Source of the DNA: Fervidobacterium pennivorans DSM 9078
GTDB lineage: Bacteria > Thermotogota > Thermotogae > Thermotogales > Fervidobacteriaceae
DNA: 64,000 nt
Assembly: GCF_000235405.2 (NCBI RefSeq)
Contig: NC_017095.1
Span: 372,001 to 436,000, forward strand
Direction of reading: 5' to 3'
The translations under genes were made by a program, and so were the position numbers. Of the stretch, positions 1-9,350 are shown piece by piece (the stretch's first letter is position 1; each line of letters starts with the position of its first letter). Below the pieces are notes generated by a model, which saw nothing but the letters and a program-made list of their open reading frames with translations, had not been told where the DNA came from and made no database searches.

Positions 1-1173
1 ACATTGGGCATAGAAGTTTTGGACACAATAATTCAACGTAGAGAGAAACCTGACCCAGCAACTTACGTTGGTAGTGGGAAACTTGAGAAGATAAAGAACT
101 TCTGTGAAGAAAACCGAATTGATGTGGTAATTTTTGATGATGAAATCACACCAATTCAACAACGAAACATAGAAAATATTTTGAAAGTTCCCATCCTTGA
201 TAGAACTCAGGTAATCCTTGAAATTTTTTCTAGGCATGCAACAACTCACGAAGGAAAGTTACAAGTGGAAATGGCAAAACTTGTTTATGAATTGCCTCGA
301 CTGAGAGGGAAGGGTTTGTATTTATCGAATCCTGGTGCAGGTATAGGTACAAGAGGTCCAGGAGAAACCGCGCTTGAGCTTGACAAAAGAAAGGTAAAAC
401 AAAGAATTTCGACGCTACGAAAAGAACTGGCAAAGTTAAAACTCAACAGAGAAAATGCAAGGAAGTCTAGATTGGAAAGCGGATACTATCTTGTTTCAAT
501 TGTTGGTTATACGAACGCTGGGAAAAGTACGTTGTTAAGTTCGATTTCAGGTGAAAAAGATATAATTGTTTCAGATAAACTCTTTTCCACATTAAATCCA
601 ACTATCCGAAAGGTTAAATTACCAAGTGGTCGAAGCTGTCTTGTTGGTGATACAGTAGGGTTCATAAGTAAGTTGCCTCATACACTTGTTGAGGCTTTCC
701 ACTCAACACTGGAAGAGATACTCTATTCGGACCTTTTGTTGCTTGTTGTTGACATTTCGGATCCATTTTACAAAGACAAAATCAGCGCCTCATACAGCGT
801 GTTAGAAGAAATCGGAGCTCACGAAAAGCCAACAATTCTTGTTTTTAATAAAATTGATGTTCTACCATATGATAAACTTGAGATTATAAAATACGAATAC
901 CCTCACGGGGTTTTCATATCCGCAAAACAAAGAAAGGGTTTAGATGATTTGTTCTCGAAGATGGAAGATTATTTTAAATCTTTCGATGTTCGCATGAATC
1001 TTAGAATAAACCATTCAGATTATGGGCTAATCTCTAAGTATTTTGAATACGTGACTATAGAAAAGCTAAGCTCTTCAGGTGAGTTTGATTTCGTCCAAAT
1101 AAGTGGACCTGAGAATATAGTGCTCAAGATAGAACATATTTTGAATTCAAAGGTTCCGAATTCTTATCTGTAA
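1..1173 (+). CDS. hflX: GTPase HflX (5' end outside window)
   Basis: HflX is a ribosome-associated GTPase that splits stalled or heat-damaged 70S ribosomes. The reading frame is open from base 1, and the sequence starts in the middle of the HflX N-terminal domain (PDPATYVGSGKLEKIK), so the true start lies upstream; the TTG at 4 is unlikely to be used. Visible parts are the glycine-rich GPGETALELDKR linker, a coiled region of about 30 residues, and the G domain with the P-loop GYTNAGKST (about residue 167 of the visible part), the G3 motif DTVGF and the G4 motif NKID. The M23 peptidase gene follows after 12 bases, suggesting co-transcription. Family assignment is firm; only the 5' boundary is missing. 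Confidence 0.95.
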   Translation, partial: TLGIEVLDTIIQRREKPDPATYVGSGKLEKIKNFCEENRIDVVIFDDEITPIQQRNIENILKVPILDRTQVILEIFSRHATTHEGKLQVEMAKLVYELPRLRGKGLYLSNPGAGIGTRGPGETALELDKRKVKQRISTLRKELAKLKLNRENARKSRLESGYYLVSIVGYTNAGKSTLLSSISGEKDIIVSDKLFSTLNPTIRKVKLPSGRSCLVGDTVGFISKLPHTLVEAFHSTLEEILYSDLLLLVVDISDPFYKDKISASYSVLEEIGAHEKPTILVFNKIDVLPYDKLEIIKYEYPHGVFISAKQRKGLDDLFSKMEDYFKSFDVRMNLRINHSDYGLISKYFEYVTIEKLSSSGEFDFVQISGPENIVLKIEHILNSKVPNSYL

Positions 1174-1185
1174 GGAGAGGTGAAC

Positions 1186-2199
1186 ATGGAGGTATTAGAA
1201 GTTAGACAATTCTTATACCGCTTTAAGTTCGTTTTGTTTGTTAGTTTCTTATTCATAGCTTTTGTACCATCTTTGTTGGTTGCGTTATATCAACTACCCG
1301 TCGATAGCTCGTATATTACAGCTACATTCATGGAGTTTCGTTCCACCGGAAAGGTTCCGCACTTCCATTCGGGAATAGACTTTAGTACTTTTCTTAAAGA
1401 AGGAGTTCCAATCAAAGCAGTTGCTAACGGTTTTGTGAGAAGGTTGGAGATAGACTTGGATAACATATATGGTAACACCATAGTTTTAGAGCACCTAGAT
1501 GGTTATAGAACGCTGTATGCTCATCTTTCACAATTTGCAGAGAAATATGAAAAATTGGCAAATATGTTGAGGGAAGAATTTGGAGCTAAAAGGATTGTTG
1601 TTGAGTTTTTATCCGATGATTGGAAAGTTTCTGCAGGTGAGGTAATAGGTTATTCTGGAAAGACTGGTGAAGCTGCACAACCACATTGTCATTTCGAGGT
1701 TCGAGATAAAGAGGAAAAGAACATCTATGACCCTATGGACTTTATTGACAAAAGTTTGTTGAAACCGGTACAAATGGAGATTATTTTGAAAAGTTTGATA
1801 ATAGATGGTAAAGAATACTCATATTCGGAAAATGCTACATACGAGTTTTCCGGAACGTACCCAAAAATAGCTGTTGAAACGTACACAGAATTAGCAAAAA
1901 ATTTACTTGGAGTTAAAGAAATAAAACTGTACTTTTCGGGTGATTTGGTGTATCATATAATACTTGACAGGTTGCCTATGGAATATTGGGAAAAACCCTA
2001 CTCTCTGTATGACGAACGCACTGTAATGACCGCACTTATTTATAGAGGATATTACAAGTTATATAGTGATGAGTCGCTCCCTTACATCAAGGTAAACAGA
2101 GTGAAAGATTATAACATGAGTTCCTACAAAGTAGTGCTCGAAATAAGTGATGCTTTTGGAAACGTAGGGAAGTTTTCTTTCAACGTTCAAAGAAGGTGA
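1186..2199 (+). CDS. M23-family (LytM-type) peptidase
   Basis: Predicted zinc metallopeptidase that cuts peptidoglycan cross-links, acting outside the cytoplasmic membrane. An N-terminal hydrophobic segment (about residues 15-35) is a membrane anchor or signal peptide. The M23 core follows: HSGID supplies the first zinc ligands and HCHFEV the last, with GNTIVLEHLDGYRTLYAHL between them, so the active-site residues look intact. About 140 residues after the core resemble no family I recognise. The start is placed at the ATG at 1186 because GGAGAGG at 1174-1180 lies 5 bases before it; a GTG at 1180 overlaps that site. The stop overlaps the ribosome binding region of the next gene, so the two are probably co-transcribed. 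Confidence 0.85.
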   Translation: MEVLEVRQFLYRFKFVLFVSFLFIAFVPSLLVALYQLPVDSSYITATFMEFRSTGKVPHFHSGIDFSTFLKEGVPIKAVANGFVRRLEIDLDNIYGNTIVLEHLDGYRTLYAHLSQFAEKYEKLANMLREEFGAKRIVVEFLSDDWKVSAGEVIGYSGKTGEAAQPHCHFEVRDKEEKNIYDPMDFIDKSLLKPVQMEIILKSLIIDGKEYSYSENATYEFSGTYPKIAVETYTELAKNLLGVKEIKLYFSGDLVYHIILDRLPMEYWEKPYSLYDERTVMTALIYRGYYKLYSDESLPYIKVNRVKDYNMSSYKVVLEISDAFGNVGKFSFNVQRR

Positions 2200-2204
2200 T
2201 TGAT

Positions 2205-2534
2205 ATGTTTTTCTTCAAAAAGAGAGAGAAAACAGAAGCAGATTTGGAAAGGAACCCGTTTTATAAGGAATCCAACGCTTTAGTTGTATATATCAAGTGT
2301 AATAAATGTGGCGAGGTATTCAGAAGCCATCTGCGTATAGGTTATGACTTTATAATAGATTACGATAACAGGTCAGCGCCTTTCAAAATTGAAAAGATTT
2401 ATGTAGGTTCAAAATGTCCCAATAAGATTGAACTAAGGGCAAAGTTCACTGGCTCTTACAAGCCAGTGAGCATCGAAATAGAAGGTGGGAAGTTCATATC
2501 AAAAGAAACTTACGAAAGGGAGGCAGAGAGATGA
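2205..2534 (+). CDS. Conserved small protein with a zinc-ribbon-like cysteine pair
   Basis: Unrecognised 109-residue soluble protein. It contains CNKCGEVF near residue 33, a typical half zinc knuckle, and one further cysteine (SKCPNK) about 40 residues later, so a full four-cysteine site is not complete. No signal peptide or membrane segment. The ATG at 2205 has GAAGGTGAT at 2192-2200 as ribosome binding site; a GTG at 2196 is possible but overlaps it. The stop overlaps the metK start as ATGA, so translational coupling to S-adenosylmethionine synthase is likely. Function unknown; a nucleic-acid or protein contact role is only a guess from the cysteine pair. Confidence 0.7.
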   Translation: MFFFKKREKTEADLERNPFYKESNALVVYIKCNKCGEVFRSHLRIGYDFIIDYDNRSAPFKIEKIYVGSKCPNKIELRAKFTGSYKPVSIEIEGGKFISKETYEREAER

Positions 2535-3721
2535 GAAGGTTGTTCACGAGCGAAAGTGTTACGGAAGGACACCCAGATAAGATGGCGGACCAGATTAGCG
2601 ATGCCATCTTAGACGCGATTATCGCAGAGGACCCAAAGGCACGTGTTGCTGTTGAAACGTTGCTCACCACAGGTGTTGCTGTTGTTGCAGGTGAAGTGAC
2701 GACAAGGGCATATGTTGACGTCCAAGATATTGTAAGGAAGACCGTTCTTGAAATTGGTTACACAAGGGCGAAGTATGGTTTTGACGGTGAAACTTGTGCA
2801 GTTCTTTCATCTATACACAGCCAATCACCAGATATCGCACTTGGTGTTGACGAAGCAGCAGAGTACAAAGAAGGTCAAAAAGCAGAAGATGAGTTTGAAA
2901 AAATCGGAGCTGGTGACCAAGGAATGATGTTTGGATACGCAACAAACGAAACAGAAGAACTTATGCCCCTTCCAATAATGCTTGCACATAAACTTGCTAT
3001 GAAACTTGCGGAAGTTAGGAAGAACGGAACGGTGCCTTTCTTGAGACCAGATGGTAAAACGCAAGTTACCATCGAATACGACGAAAATGACAAACCGATA
3101 AGAGTTGATACAGTGTTGATTTCTACACAGCACGAACCAGATGTCACTATTCCAGAAATTAAGGAAGCACTTATAAAATATGTAATTGACCCTGTTATTC
3201 CTGAAAACTTAAGAGATGATAAGATGAGAATTCTGGTAAACACAACGGGTCGCTTTGTTCTTGGTGGTCCTTCTGCAGATACTGGACTTACAGGAAGAAA
3301 AATTATAGTTGATACATATGGTGGAGCTATACCTCATGGCGGTGGTGCGTTCAGCGGTAAAGACCCAACAAAAGTCGATAGGTCAGCACATTACTTTGCA
3401 AGGTATGTTGCTAAAAATGTTGTAGCAGCCGGTTTGGCAGACAGATTTATGATTCAGGTTGCTTATGCTATCGGTGTTGCAAGACCAGTATCGATAATGA
3501 TAAATACATTTGGTACGGCAAAAGTGGATGAAGAAAAACTGTTGAAAGTAATAACAGAGCTCTTCGACTTCAGACCTGGGGCTATTATCAAAAAGCTTGA
3601 TTTACTTAGGCCCATTTACAAAAAGACAGCGGCATACGGTCACTTTGGTAGGAACGACCCTGATTTCACATGGGAAAAGACCGACATGGTTAAAGAATTA
3701 AGAGCAGCGTTCAATTTGTAA
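2531..3721 (+). CDS. metK: S-adenosylmethionine synthase
   Basis: Makes S-adenosylmethionine from methionine and ATP in the cytoplasm. At 396 residues it has the normal bacterial length. Signatures seen: [20 protein letters not shown] at the N-terminus, [12 protein letters not shown] (ATP site) and [16 protein letters not shown] (phosphate-binding loop). The ATG overlaps the stop of the preceding small gene by four bases. It feeds the methyl cycle to which ahcY, elsewhere in this window (14672-15895), also belongs, and supplies the radical SAM enzymes encoded at 45701 and 58460. A stable hairpin lies 30 bases after the stop. Confidence 0.97.
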   Translation: MRRLFTSESVTEGHPDKMADQISDAILDAIIAEDPKARVAVETLLTTGVAVVAGEVTTRAYVDVQDIVRKTVLEIGYTRAKYGFDGETCAVLSSIHSQSPDIALGVDEAAEYKEGQKAEDEFEKIGAGDQGMMFGYATNETEELMPLPIMLAHKLAMKLAEVRKNGTVPFLRPDGKTQVTIEYDENDKPIRVDTVLISTQHEPDVTIPEIKEALIKYVIDPVIPENLRDDKMRILVNTTGRFVLGGPSADTGLTGRKIIVDTYGGAIPHGGGAFSGKDPTKVDRSAHYFARYVAKNVVAAGLADRFMIQVAYAIGVARPVSIMINTFGTAKVDEEKLLKVITELFDFRPGAIIKKLDLLRPIYKKTAAYGHFGRNDPDFTWEKTDMVKELRAAFNL

Positions 3722-3751
3722 TTTTTCGCTAGAACGACGGAAAGTGGAAGT

Positions 3752-3767
3752 CCCATCTACGGATGGG
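3752..3767 (+). promoter_or_regulatory. UNCG-tetraloop hairpin between metK and rpsT
   Basis: CCCATC (3752-3757) pairs with GATGGG (3762-3767) around the loop TACG. In RNA this is c(UACG)g, one of the exceptionally stable UNCG tetraloops. No U-run follows, so it is not a standard intrinsic terminator. It may protect the metK mRNA end or form part of the rpsT leader, which starts translation 48 bases later. Confidence 0.6.
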
Positions 3768-3814
3768 GAATCGATTAGGAAGAAAAAACGAAAGAGTAGG
3801 AGGGATTTGTTCGT

Positions 3815-4105
3815 ATGCCTAACACAAAGTCAGCGGCAAAGCGCGTAAGAGTATCCGAGAAAAGGAGGATACTCAACAAAGCTTACAAAACAAGTATGAA
3901 AAACAAGATTAAAGCTGTTCTCAAAGCTATAGCTGAAGGCAAGCCTGTAGAAGAAGTACAACAACTATTCAGAGTAGCTCAAAGTGCTATCGATAAGGCA
4001 GCAAGAAGAAGAGGTGCGATCCACAAGAACCAAGCAAGCAGGAGGAAATCAAGATTAGCAGCAAAGGTTAAGGCTTACGTTGCTGCTAAAGAGCAAGGGG
4101 TGTAA
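3815..4105 (+). CDS. rpsT: 30S ribosomal protein S20
   Basis: Small basic protein that binds 16S rRNA early in 30S assembly. The 96 residues start [18 protein letters not shown], the standard S20 opening, and continue as lysine/arginine-rich helices, ending with the alanine-rich [16 protein letters not shown]. The ATG at 3815 has GGAGGG a few bases upstream. The next gene begins two bases after the stop. The 93-base leader contains a UNCG hairpin; S20 is autoregulated in other bacteria, but nothing here proves that for this leader. Confidence 0.96.
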   Translation: MPNTKSAAKRVRVSEKRRILNKAYKTSMKNKIKAVLKAIAEGKPVEEVQQLFRVAQSAIDKAARRRGAIHKNQASRRKSRLAAKVKAYVAAKEQGV

Positions 4106-4107
4106 GA

Positions 4108-4515
4108 ATGTCGTTCTACTACGTTATGGAACTTACCGTGAGTGAACAACGAGCAGATTACGCACTGAAAAATGAAGAACTTAAAAGATTAGTTGAAGAA
4201 AAGAGATGCGAAGTGAAATTCGAAAATGGCTCTCTTATTATCAAGTTTCCAGAGAACGAAGACTTGGATGAGGAAGTTATGCAAACCGTTCTTGAAGTGT
4301 TAAAGACCCCAGTGAATGCGAAAGAGTATATCTATGAGAACGGAGAAAAGATAGAGATATTCTCGGGAAAGTTGGACCCTGCTCACCCGCTTGGACAAGC
4401 AAAAGAGGAAATAAAGGAAAGAACTATAGAGAGTCTTGAAGAAGAGGAAGAAGAAGAATTGAAACCGCATTACGAAGAACTCCTTGATGAAATCGATGAG
4501 GAAGAAGAAGAGTAA
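4108..4515 (+). CDS. Conserved acidic protein of unknown function
   Basis: A 135-residue soluble protein with no recognised domain. The first 90 residues alternate charged and hydrophobic positions in a compact alpha/beta-like pattern (LIIKFPENEDLDEEVMQTVLEVL). The last 40 are extremely acidic, with runs EEEEEEEL and DEEEEE, resembling a disordered tail that could touch basic partners such as ribosomal proteins. It starts two bases after the rpsT stop with AAGGGGTG as binding site, so it is very likely co-transcribed and perhaps coupled with rpsT. An IS3-type element begins about 70 bases downstream. Confidence 0.7.
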   Translation: MSFYYVMELTVSEQRADYALKNEELKRLVEEKRCEVKFENGSLIIKFPENEDLDEEVMQTVLEVLKTPVNAKEYIYENGEKIEIFSGKLDPAHPLGQAKEEIKERTIESLEEEEEEELKPHYEELLDEIDEEEEE

Positions 4516-4587
4516 ATGTTAAAGTGAGTAAAACACAAAATCGCTCGCCGTAAATTGCACTGAACCCCAATGATGAAACAAAATGAA

Positions 4588-4635
4588 AAAAACACCCCCG
4601 AAGTGGTAAAATAAAACCATCAAGGGGGTGTTTTT
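4588..4635 (+). promoter_or_regulatory. Long hairpin at IS end covering the orfA start region
   Basis: AAAAACACCCCC (4588-4599) is a perfect 12-base inverted match of GGGGGTGTTTTT (4624-4635). The right arm includes the GGGGGTG that would be the orfA ribosome binding site, and ends in a U-run just before the TTG start at 4638. Read-through RNA entering from outside would fold this stem, hiding the binding site or ending transcription, whereas a transcript starting inside would not. That outcome is inferred from the sequence and from known insertion-sequence control. Confidence 0.6.
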
Positions 4636-4637
4636 CT

Positions 4638-4946
4638 TTGGCGAAGAAAGGACAAAAATTCAAAAAGTATCCTTCTGAACTAAAGCAAGAAGTCATAAGA
4701 CTCTATTTTATTGAACATCTTCCAAAAAAGACAATTGCTTCTCTTTTAGGTATTGATGAACGTAGAGTAAAGTTGTGGATAAAGAACTATATTACTCACG
4801 GAAAGGTAGAATTAAAAAAGGGAAAACCAAAGAAAGAAACACTTGAAGAAGAGATGGAAAGATTAAGGGCAGAGAATGCATATTTGAAATTAATGATGGA
4901 AAAAATGCTTGAAGAAAAAGATAAAAAAAAACAAAGATTGAAGTAA
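4638..4946 (+). CDS. IS3-family transposase OrfA (helix-turn-helix)
   Basis: DNA-binding part of an IS3-type transposase. Residues 10-60 form a helix-turn-helix (YPSELKQEVIRLYF ... KKTIASLLGIDERRVKLWI), followed by a leucine-zipper-like coiled coil (LEEEMERLRAENAYLKLMMEKMLEE) typical of OrfA multimerisation. The start is a TTG at 4638, with GGGGGTG upstream inside a hairpin. The end KDKKKQRLK runs through nine consecutive A bases, where ribosomes can slip back one base into the orfB frame. Length (102 aa) is normal for the family. Confidence 0.85.
   Translation: MAKKGQKFKKYPSELKQEVIRLYFIEHLPKKTIASLLGIDERRVKLWIKNYITHGKVELKKGKPKKETLEEEMERLRAENAYLKLMMEKMLEEKDKKKQRLK
4923..4931 (+). other. Probable programmed -1 frameshift site (A9)
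   Basis: Nine consecutive A bases are read as three lysine codons in the orfA frame. The orfB frame lies at -1 and stays open from 4925 onward, just after a TAA at 4922-4924. Slipping back here joins the coiled coil to KIEVIKQLSRDFSIKLLCEIANISRSTYY without a gap, giving a fused OrfAB transposase as in other IS3-family elements. Confidence 0.75.
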
Positions 4947-4981
4947 TCAAACAACTAAGCAGAGACTTCAGTATTAAGTTA

Positions 4982-5770
4982 TTGTGTGAAATAGCAAATA
5001 TATCAAGAAGTACATATTACCGAACGATAAATAAGGAAGATAAAGATAAGGAATTGAAAGAAAATATAAAGGAGATATATTTTAAATACAACGGTATTTA
5101 CGGATACAGAAGAATAACAATAGTATTGAAAAGAGAAGGAAAGAAAGTAAATCACAAAAAGGTATACAGATTAATGAAAGAGATGGGTATATATGCGAGG
5201 ATAAGAAGGAAAAATTACATAAGAAAAGCGACAAAAGAAACACAGTATGTAAGTGATAACAAGCTTAAAAGAAACTTTAAAAGTAAAAGTAAGTATGAGA
5301 AATTTGTAAGTGATATAACAGAAATAAAAACAACAGAAGGGAAATTGTACTTAATGATAATTCAAGATTTATACAACAATGAAATAGTAAGCTATGGAGT
5401 AAGCAAAAGTAATGATATGGAATTAGCACATAAGGTGATAGATGAATGGCTGCAAAGTGGAAAATATAAAGAAGGAAGTATATTTCATACAGATAGAGGA
5501 TTTCAATTTACACATATATTGACAGTAAAGAAACTAAATGAAAAAGGAATAATCCAAAGTATGTCAAGGAAAGGATTACCACAAGATAATGGACCAGCAG
5601 AAAGCTTTTTTAGTCATTTTAAAGAAGAGTTAGTAAAAATACATGGAGAAAAGACAGAAGAAGAATACAAGAAATTGATAGAAGAATATATAAGATTTTA
5701 CAACGAAGAAAGATATCAGATTAGATTAAAAGGCATGACCTCAGTAGAGTACCGAAGTCATGCCATCTGA
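4982..5770 (+). CDS. IS3-family transposase OrfB (DDE integrase core)
   Basis: Catalytic part of the transposase. It opens with the HTH_21-like segment (YGYRRITIVLKREGKKVNHKKVYRLMKEMG), then the retroviral-integrase-type core: first Asp in VSDITEIKTTEGKLYLMIIQDLYN, second Asp in IFHTDRGFQF, Glu in NGPAESFFSHFKEE, so the DDE triad is complete. There is no good ribosome binding site at the TTG at 4982, and the frame is open upstream to 4925, so it is most likely made only as an OrfAB fusion by frameshifting. Ends with the usual SVEYR motif. Confidence 0.87.
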   Translation: MCEIANISRSTYYRTINKEDKDKELKENIKEIYFKYNGIYGYRRITIVLKREGKKVNHKKVYRLMKEMGIYARIRRKNYIRKATKETQYVSDNKLKRNFKSKSKYEKFVSDITEIKTTEGKLYLMIIQDLYNNEIVSYGVSKSNDMELAHKVIDEWLQSGKYKEGSIFHTDRGFQFTHILTVKKLNEKGIIQSMSRKGLPQDNGPAESFFSHFKEELVKIHGEKTEEEYKKLIEEYIRFYNEERYQIRLKGMTSVEYRSHAI

Positions 5771-5859
5771 AAAGTTAATAATATACTTTTTTTATCTGTC
5801 CCACTTTCGGGGGTAAGTCCATAAAGTGCGGGGGATTTTTAACGGTGATTTTCCAAATT

Positions 5860-7848
5860 TCAAACCTTAAATTTTTTCACATACTCGTTCAAATTACTTA
5901 CTGCTTTTGCAAGTTCATCTGAATAGTTCTTAACCTCGTTAACTTGTTCTGCTTGGTTTGCAATTTGGGCTGCCATTTCCTCGATATCATGTTCCACTTC
6001 TTGGATGTTCTTTGTAATTTTATCCATTGCTGCACTGACCTCTTCTGTTGCACCGCTCTGTTCTTCAGCTGTTGCTGCCAAGTCAGCTGTCATCTTCGAA
6101 ACTTCTTCTATCTTTTCAATCAGCATTTTCAGACTTTCTCCAGCTTCTTTAACTGTTGCAACATAACCATCTACTTTTTGACTTACTCCTGTCGTCACTT
6201 TTTCAACCCTTTTCGCTTGCTCACCTATCTTACCAAGTATCTCTGCTATCTTTTTGGTTGCCTGTCTACTCTCTTCAGCAAGTTTTCTTATTTCATCCGC
6301 AACGACTGCAAAACCTCTACCTGCTTCACCTGCACGGGCGGCCTCTATTGCTGCGTTCAGTGCCAGCAGGTTTGTTTGCTCTGCTATGCTTGAAATGGTA
6401 TCGACTATCTCGCCTATCTGATTCGAGAATTTTGTTAATTCAACTATAGCGTTTAATGATTCTCCCATACCAGTTCTGATTTCACCTACGGATGTCTCAA
6501 CTTCTGACATTCTATGGGAAACAGTTGTGACATTTTCTTTCATCAGTTCTGCGCTCTGAGATAGTTTCTCAGAATATTTTGCTATGTTTTGAGCACCTGC
6601 GGCAATCTCTTCCATACCGCTGTTTGCTTCTTGTGTTGCTGCTGCGATATCTTGAACCTCAAGCGTAGTTTTTTGGACGGTTTCCTTGGATGCTAGTGCT
6701 GCTTCGGCTGAATTCTTTGCAAGGTCATCAAGCATTAAGGAAACGGATGAAACCTGTGCCCCAAGTTTCACAACTTCACCAACAGTTTGTTTGAAGCTAT
6801 CTATAAGTATCTTGAACGCTCGACCAAGTTCGGCAATCTCATCTTTACCAATTTGGTCTTCCGAAATTTCAGCCGTCAGGTCGTTGTTTGCAACTTTCTG
6901 AGCAACTTCAACAACATGGTTTATACGCTTAGTTATACTGTCCGTTATAAACACTGCAATCAGAGCTGCACCAAGAGCGATAATTATTCCTGCAAAAACC
7001 CCAGACACGATAATCTTTTTGGCAGCACTTGTAATTTCGGTGTATGGAATCATACCGATAGCTGTCAAATTGTAACTTCCTATCCTTTCAAATGCGGCGA
7101 ATTTTTTCCCGTTGAAGTTGTAAACAACTGTTCCTTTGGTTTTTGAAATTATAGCTTGTGCAAGTTCTTTAGTTCCCTCTTCTTTAGCTAGGTCAAATTT
7201 TCCAACATACTCTGCTTTTGGATGAGCAACTGTTAATGTTCCATAAACGAGTGCCAAATAACCGGATTTTCCTATTTTTACTTTGGAAACCATCTTTTGT
7301 AAATCCTCTAAAGGATACAATCCAGCCAAAACTCCAATAACGTTTTCTCCAAAGTCTCTTACAGCGGCCACGATCAGAATAAGTTGCTTACCATCGTATT
7401 CATATGGCATGTAGATATCGTATTCTTTCTTTTTCGTTAAAATGTTCTCAATTACATCACTTGGAAATTTAATGTCCACAAGCCCGTCTTTAGAAACCAC
7501 TCGCTTATCTGGCAGAATTACAAAGACGTCTACATAACCTCTCTGATTTAATGCACTGTAGGCATTTCTAACTCCCCAGCCGAGTTGTGAAATTCCCAAT
7601 TCATCGGTTGTATTCATCATATACGGCGATATAGCACCACTGGCTGAATATTCATGCAACGGTTTGACAATATTATTTATGTAGATTTCTACGTCCTTTT
7701 TGACGGAACTTAAAACAAGAGTTTGAATTTGAGCTGCAGCATCCCTAACTACGGAAGTAGATACGAGCACCGAAACAAAGACACTTACAACGGACGCAAC
7801 AACGCCAACCAAAACTAAAGACAAGATAAGTTTTGCCCGCAAACTCAT
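5860..7848 (-). CDS. Methyl-accepting chemotaxis protein, Cache-type sensor
   Basis: Transmembrane chemoreceptor of 662 residues. Order: short cytoplasmic start, TM1 (about 7-29), an extracytoplasmic region of about 250 residues with the alpha/beta pattern of a double-Cache sensor ([37 protein letters not shown]), TM2 (about 283-305), a HAMP domain, and the signalling domain with the conserved hairpin tip ([27 protein letters not shown]). The ATG at 7848 is preceded by GGAGGTG and overlaps the hutH stop as ATGA, so it is the last gene of the cobalamin adenosyltransferase-hutH-receptor operon. This context suggests, without proving, a ligand related to amino acid metabolism. Confidence 0.9.
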   Translation of the reverse strand: MSLRAKLILSLVLVGVVASVVSVFVSVLVSTSVVRDAAAQIQTLVLSSVKKDVEIYINNIVKPLHEYSASGAISPYMMNTTDELGISQLGWGVRNAYSALNQRGYVDVFVILPDKRVVSKDGLVDIKFPSDVIENILTKKKEYDIYMPYEYDGKQLILIVAAVRDFGENVIGVLAGLYPLEDLQKMVSKVKIGKSGYLALVYGTLTVAHPKAEYVGKFDLAKEEGTKELAQAIISKTKGTVVYNFNGKKFAAFERIGSYNLTAIGMIPYTEITSAAKKIIVSGVFAGIIIALGAALIAVFITDSITKRINHVVEVAQKVANNDLTAEISEDQIGKDEIAELGRAFKILIDSFKQTVGEVVKLGAQVSSVSLMLDDLAKNSAEAALASKETVQKTTLEVQDIAAATQEANSGMEEIAAGAQNIAKYSEKLSQSAELMKENVTTVSHRMSEVETSVGEIRTGMGESLNAIVELTKFSNQIGEIVDTISSIAEQTNLLALNAAIEAARAGEAGRGFAVVADEIRKLAEESRQATKKIAEILGKIGEQAKRVEKVTTGVSQKVDGYVATVKEAGESLKMLIEKIEEVSKMTADLAATAEEQSGATEEVSAAMDKITKNIQEVEHDIEEMAAQIANQAEQVNEVKNYSDELAKAVSNLNEYVKKFKV

Positions 7849-9350
7849 GAAAACACCTCCTTAAGAATCACTTCTTTAACTTTCTCAAAATTCTCACCAA
7901 AATATCTATCTTCTGATAATTTTAAATTAATTTTACCATAAAAATCTTCAATTTTACAAGAACTCTTTAAGGGTCTTCGCGAATCTAAGGCAACAGAAAC
8001 GAGCATTGCTTCAATGCTAACCAGTGAGACAATATTTTCAAAGATTTTCCTGAGCTTTCTAACCGCATTAGCACCCATGCTGACGTGATCTTCTTGATAA
8101 GCTGAAGTCGGTATAGAATCAGCACTTGCTGGATGAGAAAGGACCTTGTTTTCGTTACATATGGCAGCAGCCGTGTATTGCCAAATCATATAACCGCTGT
8201 TTAGACCTTCTTCGCCACCAGCAAGGAACGGTGGTAGACCTTCGTTGACCTTGGGATTAAGTAATCTATCTATCCGCCTTTCTATCATATTTCCCATCGA
8301 GGTTAATGCGATCGACAAGTAATCTGCACAAAGAGCTAAAGGTTCCCCATGGAAATTACCACCACTGATGACTTCATCTTCGAAAATCAGAGGATTGTCA
8401 GTGGCAGAGTTAATCTCACGTTGGACAACTTCTTTAACCCACTGGATAATATCCAAGACCGCCCCGTAAACTTGAGGTATCGTTCTTAAGGTATAAGCAT
8501 CCTGCACCTTACCACAGTTTTTATGGCTCTCTCTGATTTGACTTCCGTCGAGGAATTCCCTGAGCATCTGCGCAATTTTTATCTGACCGGGATGTGGTCT
8601 TGCGAGTTGTATCCTTTCATCGAATGCTGCAGGGGTCCCAAGAAGTACGTCAACACTTGAAGCGGCAACTAAGGTGGCTATCTCCATAAGTTTTTCTAAG
8701 TCACGAACGATCAAAGACAAGTGGGCAGCCATGAACTGAGTTCCGTTTATCAAACTTAAACCTTCTTTTTCTTCCAAATGTATCGGCTGAAAATTATAAT
8801 CTGAGGGACTGAAGACAACAGCTTTTCCATCTCTGACGACTTTTCCTTCTCCAATTAATACCATTGCAATGTGCGATAAGGGAGCTAAATCACCACTTGC
8901 GCCAACTGAACCTATTTCCGGAACAGCAGGCGTTATTTTTTTGTTCAAGAGCTCCACGAGTTTTTCCACAACTATCGGTCTAACACCACTGAGTCCTTTA
9001 GCTAATGCGTTGGCTCTTATTAATATCATTGCTCTCACGAAGTCTTCAGGAAGATAATTACCTACACCTGCAGAGTGTGAGAGAATTATGTTTTTTTGTA
9101 GCTCTTTGAGTTTTTCCTTTGATATTCGAATATTTGCAAGTGCGCCAAATCCCGTGTTGACACCGTATATGGGTTTGCCCACGTCAAGAAACCTTTGAAC
9201 AATTTCTCTACTTTTTTTTACTTTTTCGTAAGCTTCTAAAGATATCGCAACTTGGGCATGCTCCCGACTTACAAGATGAACATCTTCCAAAGTTAGATGT
9301 TCACCGTCTATTGTAACATGGGGAGCGTTTACAGTACTTGACATTTTCAT
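7845..9350 (-). CDS. hutH: Histidine ammonia-lyase
   Basis: Removes ammonia from L-histidine to give urocanate, the first step of histidine breakdown. The 501 residues have the normal HAL length. The MIO cofactor motif [14 protein letters not shown] (ASG makes the cofactor) is intact, as are GVNTGFG near the start and [14 protein letters not shown] near the end. The ATG at 9350 overlaps the preceding stop by four bases, and the gene's own stop overlaps the chemoreceptor start, so the three genes form a tight operon. The rest of a histidine pathway (hutU, hutI) is not in the window. A related MIO enzyme with another substrate cannot be wholly excluded. Confidence 0.92.
   Translation of the reverse strand: MKMSSTVNAPHVTIDGEHLTLEDVHLVSREHAQVAISLEAYEKVKKSREIVQRFLDVGKPIYGVNTGFGALANIRISKEKLKELQKNIILSHSAGVGNYLPEDFVRAMILIRANALAKGLSGVRPIVVEKLVELLNKKITPAVPEIGSVGASGDLAPLSHIAMVLIGEGKVVRDGKAVVFSPSDYNFQPIHLEEKEGLSLINGTQFMAAHLSLIVRDLEKLMEIATLVAASSVDVLLGTPAAFDERIQLARPHPGQIKIAQMLREFLDGSQIRESHKNCGKVQDAYTLRTIPQVYGAVLDIIQWVKEVVQREINSATDNPLIFEDEVISGGNFHGEPLALCADYLSIALTSMGNMIERRIDRLLNPKVNEGLPPFLAGGEEGLNSGYMIWQYTAAAICNENKVLSHPASADSIPTSAYQEDHVSMGANAVRKLRKIFENIVSLVSIEAMLVSVALDSRRPLKSSCKIEDFYGKINLKLSEDRYFGENFEKVKEVILKEVFS

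Larger units (their letters stand above)
4584..5821 (+). mobile_element. IS3-family (IS150-like) insertion sequence
   Basis: Two overlapping transposase frames are enclosed by imperfect inverted repeats: ACCCCCGAAGTGG at 4594-4606 and CCCACTTTCGGGGGT at 5800-5814. The outer limits are set at the nearest TG (4584) and CA (5821), as in IS3-family ends, but they are uncertain because spacing from the repeat differs at the two ends and no target duplication is evident. The element sits between the rpsT-linked acidic gene and the convergent chemoreceptor gene. Both frames look intact, so it may be active. Confidence 0.75.

Noticed and set aside
2825-3243. Minus-strand open frames inside metK.
   Set aside because: Shadows of a strongly coding gene on the other strand, without binding sites or recognisable domains.
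4584-5821. Target-site duplication for the IS3-type element.
   Set aside because: The three bases outside the chosen ends (AAA and TAA) do not match, and the exact ends are uncertain.
5944-7146. Plus-strand cysteine-rich frames opposite the chemoreceptor gene.
   Set aside because: They arise from the antisense of Ala/Glu/Lys-rich codons; no start signals and low-complexity products.
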